NCBI GenBank assembly: GCA_903830655.1
Contig: CAIKUQ010000045.1
Location: 19,893 to 83,892 of the forward strand
Reading direction: 5' to 3'
DNA: 64,000 nt
DNA from: an uncultured Actinomycetes bacterium
GTDB taxonomy: Bacteria > Actinomycetota > Acidimicrobiia > Acidimicrobiales > RAAP-2
Below the pieces are notes generated by a model. That model worked only from the letters and a program-made list of their open reading frames with translations, did not search any database and was not told where the DNA came from. This document shows positions 34,638-44,934 of the stretch, one piece after another (position 1 is the stretch's first letter; every line of letters starts with the position of its first letter). Made by a program: the position numbers and the translations under genes.

Positions 34638-35744
34638 ATGGCTAAGCCCCTCCTTCCATTAGGCGCTCTTGCTACACACTGCACTGGTTTTTTGGCCGGT
34701 GATGGACCTCGCACCACGAGTTCCCTCATCGCTCAAATCTCAACCGATACGCGAATGGACGTGTACGGTGACGGCGGCGTTGTGACGGAACTCGAGGAGT
34801 ACATCGCCTCGATCTTGGGTAAAGAGAAGGCTCTTTTTATGCCCACGGGAATCATGACCCAGCAGGCCACCTTGCGCGTGCTCACCGACCACGCCCACAA
34901 TTCGCGCGTTGCGCTCCACCCAATGTCTCACCTGCGCACGCACGAAGAGAACGCATTCGTGCGGCTGCATGGTTTGCAAGAGGTCCTCGCTACGGGCGGG
35001 TCGCCACATGAACCAGTGAGACTCGAAACTCTAAAGGCTATTAAGGAACCGATTGGCGCATTGCTGCTTGAGCTTCCCCAACGCGACATGGGTGGGTACC
35101 TGCCAACGTGGAATGAGCTTGTGGCCCAAACAAAGTGGGCGAGGAAAAATAACGTAGCCCTCCATCTCGACGGAGCCCGACTCTGGGAAGCGGCGCCGTA
35201 TTACGCCGCTACCGCCAAAAAATCTATAAAAGACATCTGTGCTCTCTTCGATACCGTGTACGTTTCCTTCTATAAGGGCCTGGGTGGTATTTCGGGCAGC
35301 TGCGTCGCAGGCAAAGCCGAAGTGATTAATGAAGTGTCCTTATGGCGCACGCGCCATGGTGGGCGTGCGTACATGCTGTGGCCCTACGCCGCTTCCGCTC
35401 TCGCTGTGGTCAAGACCCGGCCCAAGGACATGGCCGCTTATTACCGTCGAGCGGTTGCTTTGTCGAAGAAGCTTCACGAAATTGAGGGCATCGAGGTTTT
35501 GCCCGATGAGGTCCGAAGCCCCATGATGCACGTGCGGTTTTCCGCTACCAAAGAGGAGATGGAAGCGCGCGTTCGCAAAATCGCCACTGAGCAAAAGATT
35601 ATGACTCTGCCAGGGATCTTTCTCAGTGAGAGCACAAATCTTCAGCGCTACGAATACCAAGTGGGTCGTGCGTCAATGAAATTTTCACTTCAACAAATGG
35701 TTCGCCTCTTTGAGGAGCTCGCTGGTTCAGTCACCGGCAACTAG
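34638..35744 (+). CDS. low-specificity threonine aldolase-like PLP enzyme
   Basis: This fold type I PLP enzyme of the beta-eliminating lyase/threonine aldolase family has 368 residues. The PLP lysine is K213 in VSFYKGLGGISGS and the cofactor-binding Asp is D178 in LHLDGARLWEA. VYGDGGVVTELEEYIASILGK (given here as two adjoining motifs) and FMPTGIMTQQATLR are further family features. The likely reaction is cleavage of L-threonine or L-allo-threonine to glycine and acetaldehyde. It is about 95 bases upstream of the heliorhodopsin and on the same strand, so co-transcription is possible. Confidence 0.85.
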   Translation: MAKPLLPLGALATHCTGFLAGDGPRTTSSLIAQISTDTRMDVYGDGGVVTELEEYIASILGKEKALFMPTGIMTQQATLRVLTDHAHNSRVALHPMSHLRTHEENAFVRLHGLQEVLATGGSPHEPVRLETLKAIKEPIGALLLELPQRDMGGYLPTWNELVAQTKWARKNNVALHLDGARLWEAAPYYAATAKKSIKDICALFDTVYVSFYKGLGGISGSCVAGKAEVINEVSLWRTRHGGRAYMLWPYAASALAVVKTRPKDMAAYYRRAVALSKKLHEIEGIEVLPDEVRSPMMHVRFSATKEEMEARVRKIATEQKIMTLPGIFLSESTNLQRYEYQVGRASMKFSLQQMVRLFEELAGSVTGN

Positions 35745-35839
35745 GAGCGACGCCAGTACGCATTGTCCACGGCATTAGGTTTTTCTCGGTTAGATTGAGT
35801 TCACTTGCGATTTTATGTCGCAACTGAAAGTTGGCCACT

Positions 35840-36601
35840 ATGCGTACCGAACAAATTAAGCAACTGCGAAAGCTAAACACCATCGCTGGTCTGCTGCACC
35901 TTGGTTCCGCCATTGCGATTTTCGCCCTGGCGAATAATTTTGCGTTACCCGTTTTTGCTCGGTACATGGCCGGTCAGCCCGGATCTGGAAAATTCCAAAC
36001 TGTTTCCTACGGTTCGGTCTCCACCGCGCTGCTGATAGGAACCTTCTTCCTGCTCTCTTCGCTCGCCCACTTGACCGTGGCCTTTCCTAAACAGCAGTCG
36101 TACCTCGACAATCTCGCCCAGAATCGCAACCCCTACCGCTGGCTGGAATACTCCATCTCCTCTTCAATCATGATTTTCGCTATTGCGCAAATCACTGGCG
36201 TGGGCGACATTGCCGCCCTGCTCGGACTAGTCGGCGTTAACGCTGCCATGATCGGATTTGGTTGGATGCAAGAGCGCTACGAAAAGCCAGGTGGCTCAAT
36301 GCAACCTTTCTGGCTTGGCTGCATTGCTGGTGCGTTTCCCTGGATTGCTCTGGGCCTGTATTTGTTCTCACCTGGTGCAAGCCAGCACGCTCCTGGTTTT
36401 GTCTATGGGATCTACTTCTCGATCTTTGCCCTGTTCAACTGCTTCGCCTTGGTGCAGTGGCTTCAGTACAAGCAGATTGGTCGCTTTAAGGACTACGTGG
36501 CCGGAGAGCGTCTCTATATTTGGTTGAGCTTCATTGCCAAATCTCTTCTCGCCTGGCAAATCTTCGCCGCCGTACTTGGTGCGCAAGCTGCGCCCCACTG
36601 A
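35840..36601 (+). CDS. heliorhodopsin
   Basis: This is a seven-helix retinal protein of the heliorhodopsin family, 253 residues from the ATG at 35840. It closely tracks the family's type protein 48C12: QLRKLNTIAGLLHL at the start, RNPYRWLEYSISSSIMIFAI (counterion E103, matching E107), FWLGCIAGAFPWIALG, PGFVYGIYFS and LSFIAKSLLAWQIF with the Schiff-base lysine K234 (matching K241). The conserved H20 and H77 match H23 and H80. A TTG at 35831 is also open and would restore the 48C12 numbering, but GAAAG sits 9 bases before the ATG. Heliorhodopsins have an inverted topology and are not ion pumps; the function is debated. Confidence 0.95.
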   Translation: MRTEQIKQLRKLNTIAGLLHLGSAIAIFALANNFALPVFARYMAGQPGSGKFQTVSYGSVSTALLIGTFFLLSSLAHLTVAFPKQQSYLDNLAQNRNPYRWLEYSISSSIMIFAIAQITGVGDIAALLGLVGVNAAMIGFGWMQERYEKPGGSMQPFWLGCIAGAFPWIALGLYLFSPGASQHAPGFVYGIYFSIFALFNCFALVQWLQYKQIGRFKDYVAGERLYIWLSFIAKSLLAWQIFAAVLGAQAAPH

Positions 36602-36617
36602 TTTTCGTTAACAGCGA

Positions 36618-37529
36618 CTAGACCCGAAAGGGTCTCGGGACGGCGTCAATTTTCGGAAACTTCATCTTTCCAATTACGGTTCCCGGACACGGGTGCACAT
36701 TTTGGGCTACCCCTAAATCGCCCGCGACGGACAAAAAGATGAATGCGTCTTCAGGGCTGAAATCCCATTCGTCAACCAACAGCCGATAGGCCTCTTCGCA
36801 GGCGATAGTCATGGCTTCATTGATGTCTTCCGACGTGCCGTGCGTGATGATTGAGTCGGCTGTTTCGGTTACCGGCCAATTTCCGTGCTTGCCTTTAATC
36901 AAATCGACCTTGATTGTTCCTAATCCGCCAATCTCAACTCCGGTGCCGGAAATTTCCCCATCACCCATTGAAGCGTGCATGTCACCAATGGCAAGTTGAC
37001 CTCCAGGCTGAAACACGGGCAGGTGAATCGTTGCGCCGATGCCGTGGAGATTGTTGTCCATATTGCCGCCGTGGCGTCCCGCGGGCATCGTGGAGATTGA
37101 TCCTGATTCGGGAGACACACCAATAACACCGAACATTGGAGATGCCGGGAATGAAACTCGTTCGTTCATTCGAACAACCCCATCCTTGACGTGGAACATC
37201 CGAGTGGCGTCCTTCACGTGATGGCCCAGCTGCCCCCACTCAGGCTGACACATGGCTGAACCGATTTCGTCGGGCTGAATATTTATGAGCGTCACCGAGA
37301 GAGAATCCCCCGGCTCGGCACCGCGAACTCCGATTGGGCCAGTAGCCGAGTTGATCAAATCATTATTAATTGTTCGGTGGGTATCTGCTTCACTGGTCAC
37401 CTGGCCGGTATAACAATCCCAAGTTTGGATCTCAAGTGTCGTGCCGGGCTCGACGGTGACGATGGGTTCGGCATCCGCGTCGAAATGAAAAACATGGTGC
37501 TCTTTTGAGATACGGATTAATTCAGACAT
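36618..37529 (-). CDS. acetamidase/formamidase family protein
   Basis: This is an FmdA/AmdA-family amidase of 303 residues, which releases ammonia from short amides. Visible features are ATGPIGVRGAEPGDSL, MPAGRHGGNMDNNLHG (family metal/active-site region), QLAIGDMHASMGDGE and CPGTVIGKMKFPK near the end. It ends 16 bases from the convergent heliorhodopsin stop. AAAGGTAGG 4 bases before the ATG is a good Shine-Dalgarno. An ammonia-supply role fits the family; the real substrate is not determined. Confidence 0.88.
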   Translation of the reverse strand: MSELIRISKEHHVFHFDADAEPIVTVEPGTTLEIQTWDCYTGQVTSEADTHRTINNDLINSATGPIGVRGAEPGDSLSVTLINIQPDEIGSAMCQPEWGQLGHHVKDATRMFHVKDGVVRMNERVSFPASPMFGVIGVSPESGSISTMPAGRHGGNMDNNLHGIGATIHLPVFQPGGQLAIGDMHASMGDGEISGTGVEIGGLGTIKVDLIKGKHGNWPVTETADSIITHGTSEDINEAMTIACEEAYRLLVDEWDFSPEDAFIFLSVAGDLGVAQNVHPCPGTVIGKMKFPKIDAVPRPFRV

Positions 37530-37589
37530 GGCCTACCTTTGGATTTCGTTCACAACCTTAGGTGAGAGGTTCAGCGTGCTCACAACTTC

Positions 37590-39188
37590 TTAGCGTTGTT
37601 CGATGAGGTCCATATATTCCTCATCCCAAATATCGAAGTATTCCTCAGGCAGCAACACTGCGTGGGTTGGCTCCAGGGCTTCGACGAAGCCGCGTTCGTG
37701 GCTCACCGCAACTATGGTGCCCTTCCATTGACGCATCATCTCGCCCAAAGCCTCAACGCTCGCTGGGTCCAAGTTGTTGGTGGGTTCGTCCAATAACAAG
37801 AGGTTGGCTTCCGAAGAGGCCAGCATCGCGAGAGCCAGTTTCGCTCGTTCGCCACCCGAAAGGGTGCGTGGCATTTGATTGGCCGCCTCACCTTTAAGCC
37901 CAAAGGCGCCCAGCATTGCGCGTCGTTGCATTTCAGTTTCAACTTTGGAGTTTTCGAGGTTCCCTAAAACGCTCTTATTGAAGTCAATTTGCTCGTTCTC
38001 TTGTGCGAAATACCCCACGCTCACGTTGGCCCCGAATTTCACCTCACCAGTATTGGCAACTTGGGTTCCGGCCAAACACCGAAGTAGCGATGATTTACCT
38101 GCGCCATTTCGGCCGACGATGACGATCCGATCCCCACGGCGAGTTATGAAATTGGTGTCTCTCAAGATTTCTGTTGTGTCGTAACTGACAGACAGGTGTT
38201 CGACCGTCATTGGTACATCGCCGCTACGCGCGGGAACGGGTAGTCGGAAGGTGACCTTCTTTTCACGCTTGGTTACTTCAATTTTTGACCCTTCAAGTTT
38301 TTCTACCTTGCGGTCTAAGACTTTGGCGAGGCGAGCTCGTTTTTCCGTCTGCCCGCGCATCGAGTCTGCCAACTTTGTGAATTGCTCAATTTTTGCTTCT
38401 TGGCCCGCAGCCACCTTTTCTTCACGCACGGTGCGCTCTTCTTCGAGTTGCAAGAACTTTGTGTAATTACCCTTGTACTCGCGAAGCTGCCCCTCGCGAA
38501 GTGCCAACACCCGATCAATAGATTTGTCAAGCAAGGGCAAGTCGTGGCTAATGACCAAGAGAGTTCCACGATACTTATCGAGTTCGTCGAACAGCCAGCG
38601 TTTCGCCGCCTTGTCGAGGTGGTTGGTTGGTTCGTCCAAGACCATGGTCTCTGGGTCTTGGTACAGAACCCGCATGAGGTCAATGCGCCGGCGTTGACCA
38701 CCCGAGAGAGAATCGAGGTCTTCGAGCAGAAACTCTTCAGCTAAGCCGAGTCCGGCTGCTAATCGTGCCACTTCAGACTCTGCTTCGTAGCCCCCTTTTT
38801 CACGGAACTGTTCTTCTAGTGAGGTGAAGTCTGAAATGTTTTGTTCGTTCGGGTCGGCCGCCATATCGTGGCGGGCCTTTTGCATTTGCGCGTCAATCAG
38901 GTCGAGTCCACGCGCACTCAACACGTGGGACAGACCGATGGGTTCTACTCCCAAGCCACCCGGAACTGGTTCTTGGGGAAGGTGGCCCAGCGTACCTTGG
39001 TGTTTAACCGACCCGCTAATTCGTAGGTGCTCGGGGTGCTTGCCTAGCAGCACCGAGAGCAGGGTTGATTTACCAGCACCGTTTCGACCAACGAGCCCCA
39101 CCTTGTCGCCATTCCCGACGGTGAACGAGACCGGCGCAAGAAGGCGTCGGGCACCAATCTCAATTGCTAACTCTTGGACAATGATCAC
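37590..39188 (-). CDS. ABC-F family ATPase (translation factor type)
   Basis: This soluble protein has 532 residues and two tandem ABC ATPase domains and no membrane segments. Domain 1 has VGRNGAGKSTLL, LSGGQRRRIDLMRVL and VLDEPTNHLD; domain 2 has VGRNGAGKSSLL, LSGGERAKLALAML and LLDEPTNNLD. The charged linker between them (around KIEQFTKLADSMRGQTEKRA) matches the P-site tRNA-interacting motif of ABC-F factors. Both sites look active. It could be a housekeeping factor or an antibiotic-protection protein. Start is GTG with TAGGTT 5 bases upstream. Confidence 0.9.
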   Translation of the reverse strand: MIIVQELAIEIGARRLLAPVSFTVGNGDKVGLVGRNGAGKSTLLSVLLGKHPEHLRISGSVKHQGTLGHLPQEPVPGGLGVEPIGLSHVLSARGLDLIDAQMQKARHDMAADPNEQNISDFTSLEEQFREKGGYEAESEVARLAAGLGLAEEFLLEDLDSLSGGQRRRIDLMRVLYQDPETMVLDEPTNHLDKAAKRWLFDELDKYRGTLLVISHDLPLLDKSIDRVLALREGQLREYKGNYTKFLQLEEERTVREEKVAAGQEAKIEQFTKLADSMRGQTEKRARLAKVLDRKVEKLEGSKIEVTKREKKVTFRLPVPARSGDVPMTVEHLSVSYDTTEILRDTNFITRRGDRIVIVGRNGAGKSSLLRCLAGTQVANTGEVKFGANVSVGYFAQENEQIDFNKSVLGNLENSKVETEMQRRAMLGAFGLKGEAANQMPRTLSGGERAKLALAMLASSEANLLLLDEPTNNLDPASVEALGEMMRQWKGTIVAVSHERGFVEALEPTHAVLLPEEYFDIWDEEYMDLIEQR

Positions 39189-39317
39189 TTAGAAACCTAT
39201 GGGCGAATTGGCTTCGAGAAGTAAGGAGTCACCGAACAACGATAGGTCATTTCACCTCACCCCTCGCCAAATGGCCGCAACCCTACGTGCTCACTGCCAA
39301 CGTGGCACGATGGTTGG

Positions 39318-39965
39318 GTGACAACACCAATGGTTATCGATATTTGGAGCGACGTGGTGTGCCCTTTTTGTTATCTCGGCGAGGTGCAGCTCGCTAAGGC
39401 TCTGGAGGCTTTTGCCCACTATGACCAAGTCGAGATACGTACCCACGCCTTTGAGCTCGACCCCTCTTCCGTGTACAACCCGGATTTAGCACTTGATCAA
39501 TTGTTGGCCGATAAATACCAGATGCCACTCGAGCGAGCCCAAACCATGCACCACGATCTAGAGGCCAAGGCGGCCGACCTCGGCATGCATTGGTCCTTCG
39601 CCATCGCCAAGCCCACTAACACCTTCGATGCTCACCGCCTTATTGCTTTGGCGCGAACCCAAGAGCTAGATGCGACCATGGTGCAACGCTTGTTTCAAGC
39701 ATATTTTTCTGAGGGCAAACTCATTAGTGACCGCACGGTACTAAACGAACTGGCCCATGAAGTTGGTGTCGTTGGGGTGGATCAACTCTGGGATGGCGAT
39801 CTATTTGCTGATGAGGTACGTGTCGATGAAGCAACGGCGCAGGGGTACGGAGTCTCTGGGGTGCCCGCCATGATCTTTGATGGTAAGTACTTAGTAGTTG
39901 GGGCCCAAGGCGTCGAAGGTTATTCTCGCGCGCTTGAGCAAACTTGGGCTGAACGAGAAATCTAG
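39318..39965 (+). CDS. DsbA-family oxidoreductase, FrnE-like
   Basis: This 215-residue thioredoxin-fold protein of the FrnE/2-hydroxychromene-2-carboxylate isomerase group has the active-site motif C15-P-F-C18 in DVVCPFCYLGE and the cis-Pro region GVSGVPAMIFDGKYLV. There is no signal peptide, so it is cytoplasmic. The start is GTG at 39318 (CACGAT 6 bases upstream) or ATG at 39330. Its end overlaps the end of the convergent gyrA by 4 bases. Confidence 0.88.
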   Translation: MTTPMVIDIWSDVVCPFCYLGEVQLAKALEAFAHYDQVEIRTHAFELDPSSVYNPDLALDQLLADKYQMPLERAQTMHHDLEAKAADLGMHWSFAIAKPTNTFDAHRLIALARTQELDATMVQRLFQAYFSEGKLISDRTVLNELAHEVGVVGVDQLWDGDLFADEVRVDEATAQGYGVSGVPAMIFDGKYLVVGAQGVEGYSRALEQTWAEREI

Positions 39966-42571
39966 TCTTCGTTGTAGGTAGGAACCACAGCTGCGGTAGC
40001 GACGTGTGAGTCCTTGTCAAGACTCATCACTCGAACACCGCTAGCGTCTCGGCCCTGGACCGAGATATCCGACACCGAGGTGCGAATCATGACGCCGTCG
40101 CTTGAAGCCAACAACACTTCGTCTGTTGGGGTAGCCATCATGGCCGCAACAACAAATCCGCGAGTGGCCGTAATTTTCACGGCACGAACACCTTGGCCGC
40201 CGCGACCCTGAACGCTGAACTTGTTAACCTCAACACGCTTACCGAATCCGGCGTCCGTGACGACGAACAAGTCCGCGCCCTTTCGCACCACATCAAGCGA
40301 TATTGCGTGGTCCCCAGTCTTTAAGTTGATACCGCGAACACCGGTCGAATCGCGACCCATGTTGCGGACATCTTTTTCACTAAAGCGAATTCCTTGACCA
40401 CGGTAGGTAACAATCATTATTTCGTCTGAGCCACTCGTAGCAACTACGCGTACGACCTCGTCGTTATCACGCAAGTTGATTGCAATCCAACCCTCACGGC
40501 GACTCTTGTCGTATTCGGAGAAGGCAGTCTTCTTGATTGTTCCATTCTTCGTCGCAAAAACCAAGAACTTGTCCTTCGGGAAGTCTTCCGTGCTCACGAC
40601 AGCCTGAATTGATTCTCCCGGGTGCAAGCTCAGTAGGTTCACAATTGAGGTGCCCTTAGCGGTTCGTTCTTTCATGGGGAACTCGTGTCCGCGCAGGCGG
40701 AACACTCGACCCTGGTTCGAGAACAGCAATAGGTACGCGTGGCTGGTGGTGTGAATGATTTGGTCGACAAAGTCGTCATCTTTCAACTTCGCACCCTTCA
40801 CTCCTCGCCCACCGCGTGCTTGCACACGGAAGGTGTCTCCCGCCATGGCTTTTACGTAGCCGGACTTGGTGATGGTAATAACGATTTGCTCGTCTTGAAT
40901 TAGGTCCTCGACACCTAGTTCGCCTGGATCATTAATGATCTGAGTGAGCCGTTCGTTAGCGAACTTGTTGCGAATCGCAGTTAGCTCGTCTGAAATCACA
41001 GCACGGAGCCGTGTATCTGACTTCAAGATTGAGGTGAGTTCGGCGATGGTTTCGCGGAGCTTCTTCATCTCTTCTTCGAGTTCAGTTCGCCCAATCTTGG
41101 TTAGGCGACCCAAGGTCATGTCCAAAATGTGGTTGGCTTGCTCCTCGGTGAACTTGAATGGGGCCTTCATCAAAGCATCGCGAGCAGCTGAGCGGTCGGC
41201 GGCGGCACGAATCGTCTTGATGATTGCGTCCAGCATGTCGATGGCTTTAAGTAGGCCTTCGACAATGTGGGCACGCGCTTCGGCCTTTCGAAGACGGAAC
41301 TGGCTGCGACGAGTAACTACATCTACTTGGTGGGTGATGTAGTGACCAAGAGCCTGGGACAAGGTCAACGTGCGAGGAACGCCATCGACCAAGGCGAGCA
41401 GGTTAACTGAAAAGGTTGTCTGCAGCGAGGTGTTCTTGTAGAGCTTGTTCAACACCACATTCGCGTTGGCATCGCGCTTGAGTCGAATCACCAAGCGGGG
41501 CTGACGCCCAGCCGAGTCGTTTTGGACGGCGGCAATTCCTTCAATCTCCTTAGCGTTCACCAAGTCGGAGATTTTTTGCTCAATTGATTCAACCGATACT
41601 TCATAGGGGAACTGCGTAACCACAATGCGTGAGTCTCGAGTTCCCTCTTCAATCTCAGCCACCGCTCGTAGCTTGATTGAGCCCTTACCGGTCTTGTACG
41701 CGTCTTGAATTCCTTGACGACCAAGGATCTGGGCTCCCGTAGGAAAGTCAGGTCCCTTAACGAACTTCATCAACTCATCGTCGCTGGCCTTGGGATTAGC
41801 GAGCAGGTGCAATACAGCGTCGCTAACTTCGCCGAGGTTGTGTGGCGGAATCTTGGTCGCCATACCCACGGCAATTCCCTGTGATCCATTGACTAAGAGG
41901 TTGGGAAAGCGCGCCGGTAGAACGATTGGCTCTTGTGTTGAGTTGTCGTAGTTGGCCTGGAAGTCAACCGTCTCTTCGTCAATTGAGTCCAGCATTTCGA
42001 GCGCTAGTGGCGCGAGGCGACATTCGGTGTATCGCATCGCCGCAGCGCCTTCGTCTGGTCCGGTGCCACCGAAGTTTCCGTGACCACTGATGAGTGGGTG
42101 ACGCATCGAGAAGTCCACGACCATGCGAACCATGGCGTCATAGATTGCGCTGTCGCCGTGTGGGTGATAGGTACCCATGACTTCACCAACCACCTTGGCG
42201 CACTTGGTGTGCGGTCGGTCAGGGCGAAGACCCTGGTCAAACATTGAGTACAGGATGCGACGGTGGACGGGCTTTAAACCATCACGAACGTCAGGTAGTG
42301 CGCGCGAAACGATGACCGACATCGAATACTCGAGGAAGGATCGCTCCATCTCCAAGTTGATTTCGATTGGCTCGATATAGCCTTCAACCTCATCGGCACT
42401 AGGTGGTGTGACTGGTGGTTTTGCTCCCCCAGCGGCCACTTTGGCTAATGCCTTTTTGGCGGGTGCTGGTGTTTTCTTAGCGGGAGCGGCCTTCTTGGCT
42501 ACCGCTTTTTTGGCGGGAGCTTTGGTTGTTTTTTTAGGAGTTGCTTTAGTGGGTTTCTTGGGAGTGGCCAT
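39962..42571 (-). CDS. gyrA: DNA gyrase subunit A with Lys/Ala-rich N-terminal extension
   Basis: This is the type II topoisomerase breakage-reunion subunit, 869 residues. The core starts near residue 66 (IEPIEINLEMERSFLEYSMS) and includes YHPHGDSAIYDAMVRM (QRDR S141 and D145, the sensitive-type residues) and catalytic Y181 in AAAMRYTE. The C-terminal beta-pinwheel has repeated GVRGI/GVKGA/GVRAV blades. Residues 1-60 are an unusual extension with about 16 lysines in the first 51 residues, in a (K)KxxKA(P/A)AKK pattern like histone H1 tails. The ATG has AGGAGG 8 bases upstream, so the extension is likely translated. It follows gyrB after 13 bases. Confidence 0.95.
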   Translation of the reverse strand: MATPKKPTKATPKKTTKAPAKKAVAKKAAPAKKTPAPAKKALAKVAAGGAKPPVTPPSADEVEGYIEPIEINLEMERSFLEYSMSVIVSRALPDVRDGLKPVHRRILYSMFDQGLRPDRPHTKCAKVVGEVMGTYHPHGDSAIYDAMVRMVVDFSMRHPLISGHGNFGGTGPDEGAAAMRYTECRLAPLALEMLDSIDEETVDFQANYDNSTQEPIVLPARFPNLLVNGSQGIAVGMATKIPPHNLGEVSDAVLHLLANPKASDDELMKFVKGPDFPTGAQILGRQGIQDAYKTGKGSIKLRAVAEIEEGTRDSRIVVTQFPYEVSVESIEQKISDLVNAKEIEGIAAVQNDSAGRQPRLVIRLKRDANANVVLNKLYKNTSLQTTFSVNLLALVDGVPRTLTLSQALGHYITHQVDVVTRRSQFRLRKAEARAHIVEGLLKAIDMLDAIIKTIRAAADRSAARDALMKAPFKFTEEQANHILDMTLGRLTKIGRTELEEEMKKLRETIAELTSILKSDTRLRAVISDELTAIRNKFANERLTQIINDPGELGVEDLIQDEQIVITITKSGYVKAMAGDTFRVQARGGRGVKGAKLKDDDFVDQIIHTTSHAYLLLFSNQGRVFRLRGHEFPMKERTAKGTSIVNLLSLHPGESIQAVVSTEDFPKDKFLVFATKNGTIKKTAFSEYDKSRREGWIAINLRDNDEVVRVVATSGSDEIMIVTYRGQGIRFSEKDVRNMGRDSTGVRGINLKTGDHAISLDVVRKGADLFVVTDAGFGKRVEVNKFSVQGRGGQGVRAVKITATRGFVVAAMMATPTDEVLLASSDGVMIRTSVSDISVQGRDASGVRVMSLDKDSHVATAAVVPTYNED

Positions 42572-42584
42572 AGTAAATAACCTC

Positions 42585-44534
<1,950 letters not shown>

Positions 44535-44580
44535 TCAAGGAAAAATCAGGGTGAAATAGTTAAATTTCTGCATTCATTCT

Positions 44581-44594
44581 ACCCGACTACGGGT
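44581..44594. repeat. short hairpin between dciA and gyrB
   Basis: ACCCG-ACTA-CGGGT forms a 5-bp stem with a tetraloop. It lacks a T-run on the minus strand, so it is at most a weak attenuator or transcript-stability element ahead of gyrB. Confidence 0.25.
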
Positions 44595-44628
44595 GAGTTT
44601 TGGTACCCAAAGGTCGTTACGGGGCCTT

Positions 44629-44934
44629 TTACGCTTCGCTAATACGGGTTTTTAACGAAGTTGGCGCCTTATCCCCCAAAACGGAAAATCCGCGCAAGAT
44701 TAGAGGGGTGTCGCTGATGATTCTTTGTGCGAACGCTCCAGAGGGGACGCGAACGATTAGCACCCCATCTTTAATCATCTCTGGTTGACAACGCTGTGCG
44801 ACTACCGGCTCAACAATGGTCGGCCACAACGCTTGGATGTCGTCGATTATTCGAAGATCGACCTTTTTTAATCTGCCGGCTAACACATCGAGCATTTCGC
44901 TCAAGGGCACAATGCGCTCACTCCGTCGACTCAT
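44629..44934 (-). CDS. dciA: DUF721 / DciA-like helicase-loading protein
   Basis: This 101-residue DUF721 protein has the family features IDDIQALWPTIVEPVVAQRCQPE (in two adjoining parts) and GVLIVRVPSGAFAQRI, with a KH-like fold. DciA recruits the replicative helicase in most bacteria lacking DnaC. Placement between recF and gyrB is standard for actinobacteria. The ATG overlaps the recF stop (ATGA). Confidence 0.85.
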   Translation of the reverse strand: MSRRSERIVPLSEMLDVLAGRLKKVDLRIIDDIQALWPTIVEPVVAQRCQPEMIKDGVLIVRVPSGAFAQRIISDTPLILRGFSVLGDKAPTSLKTRISEA

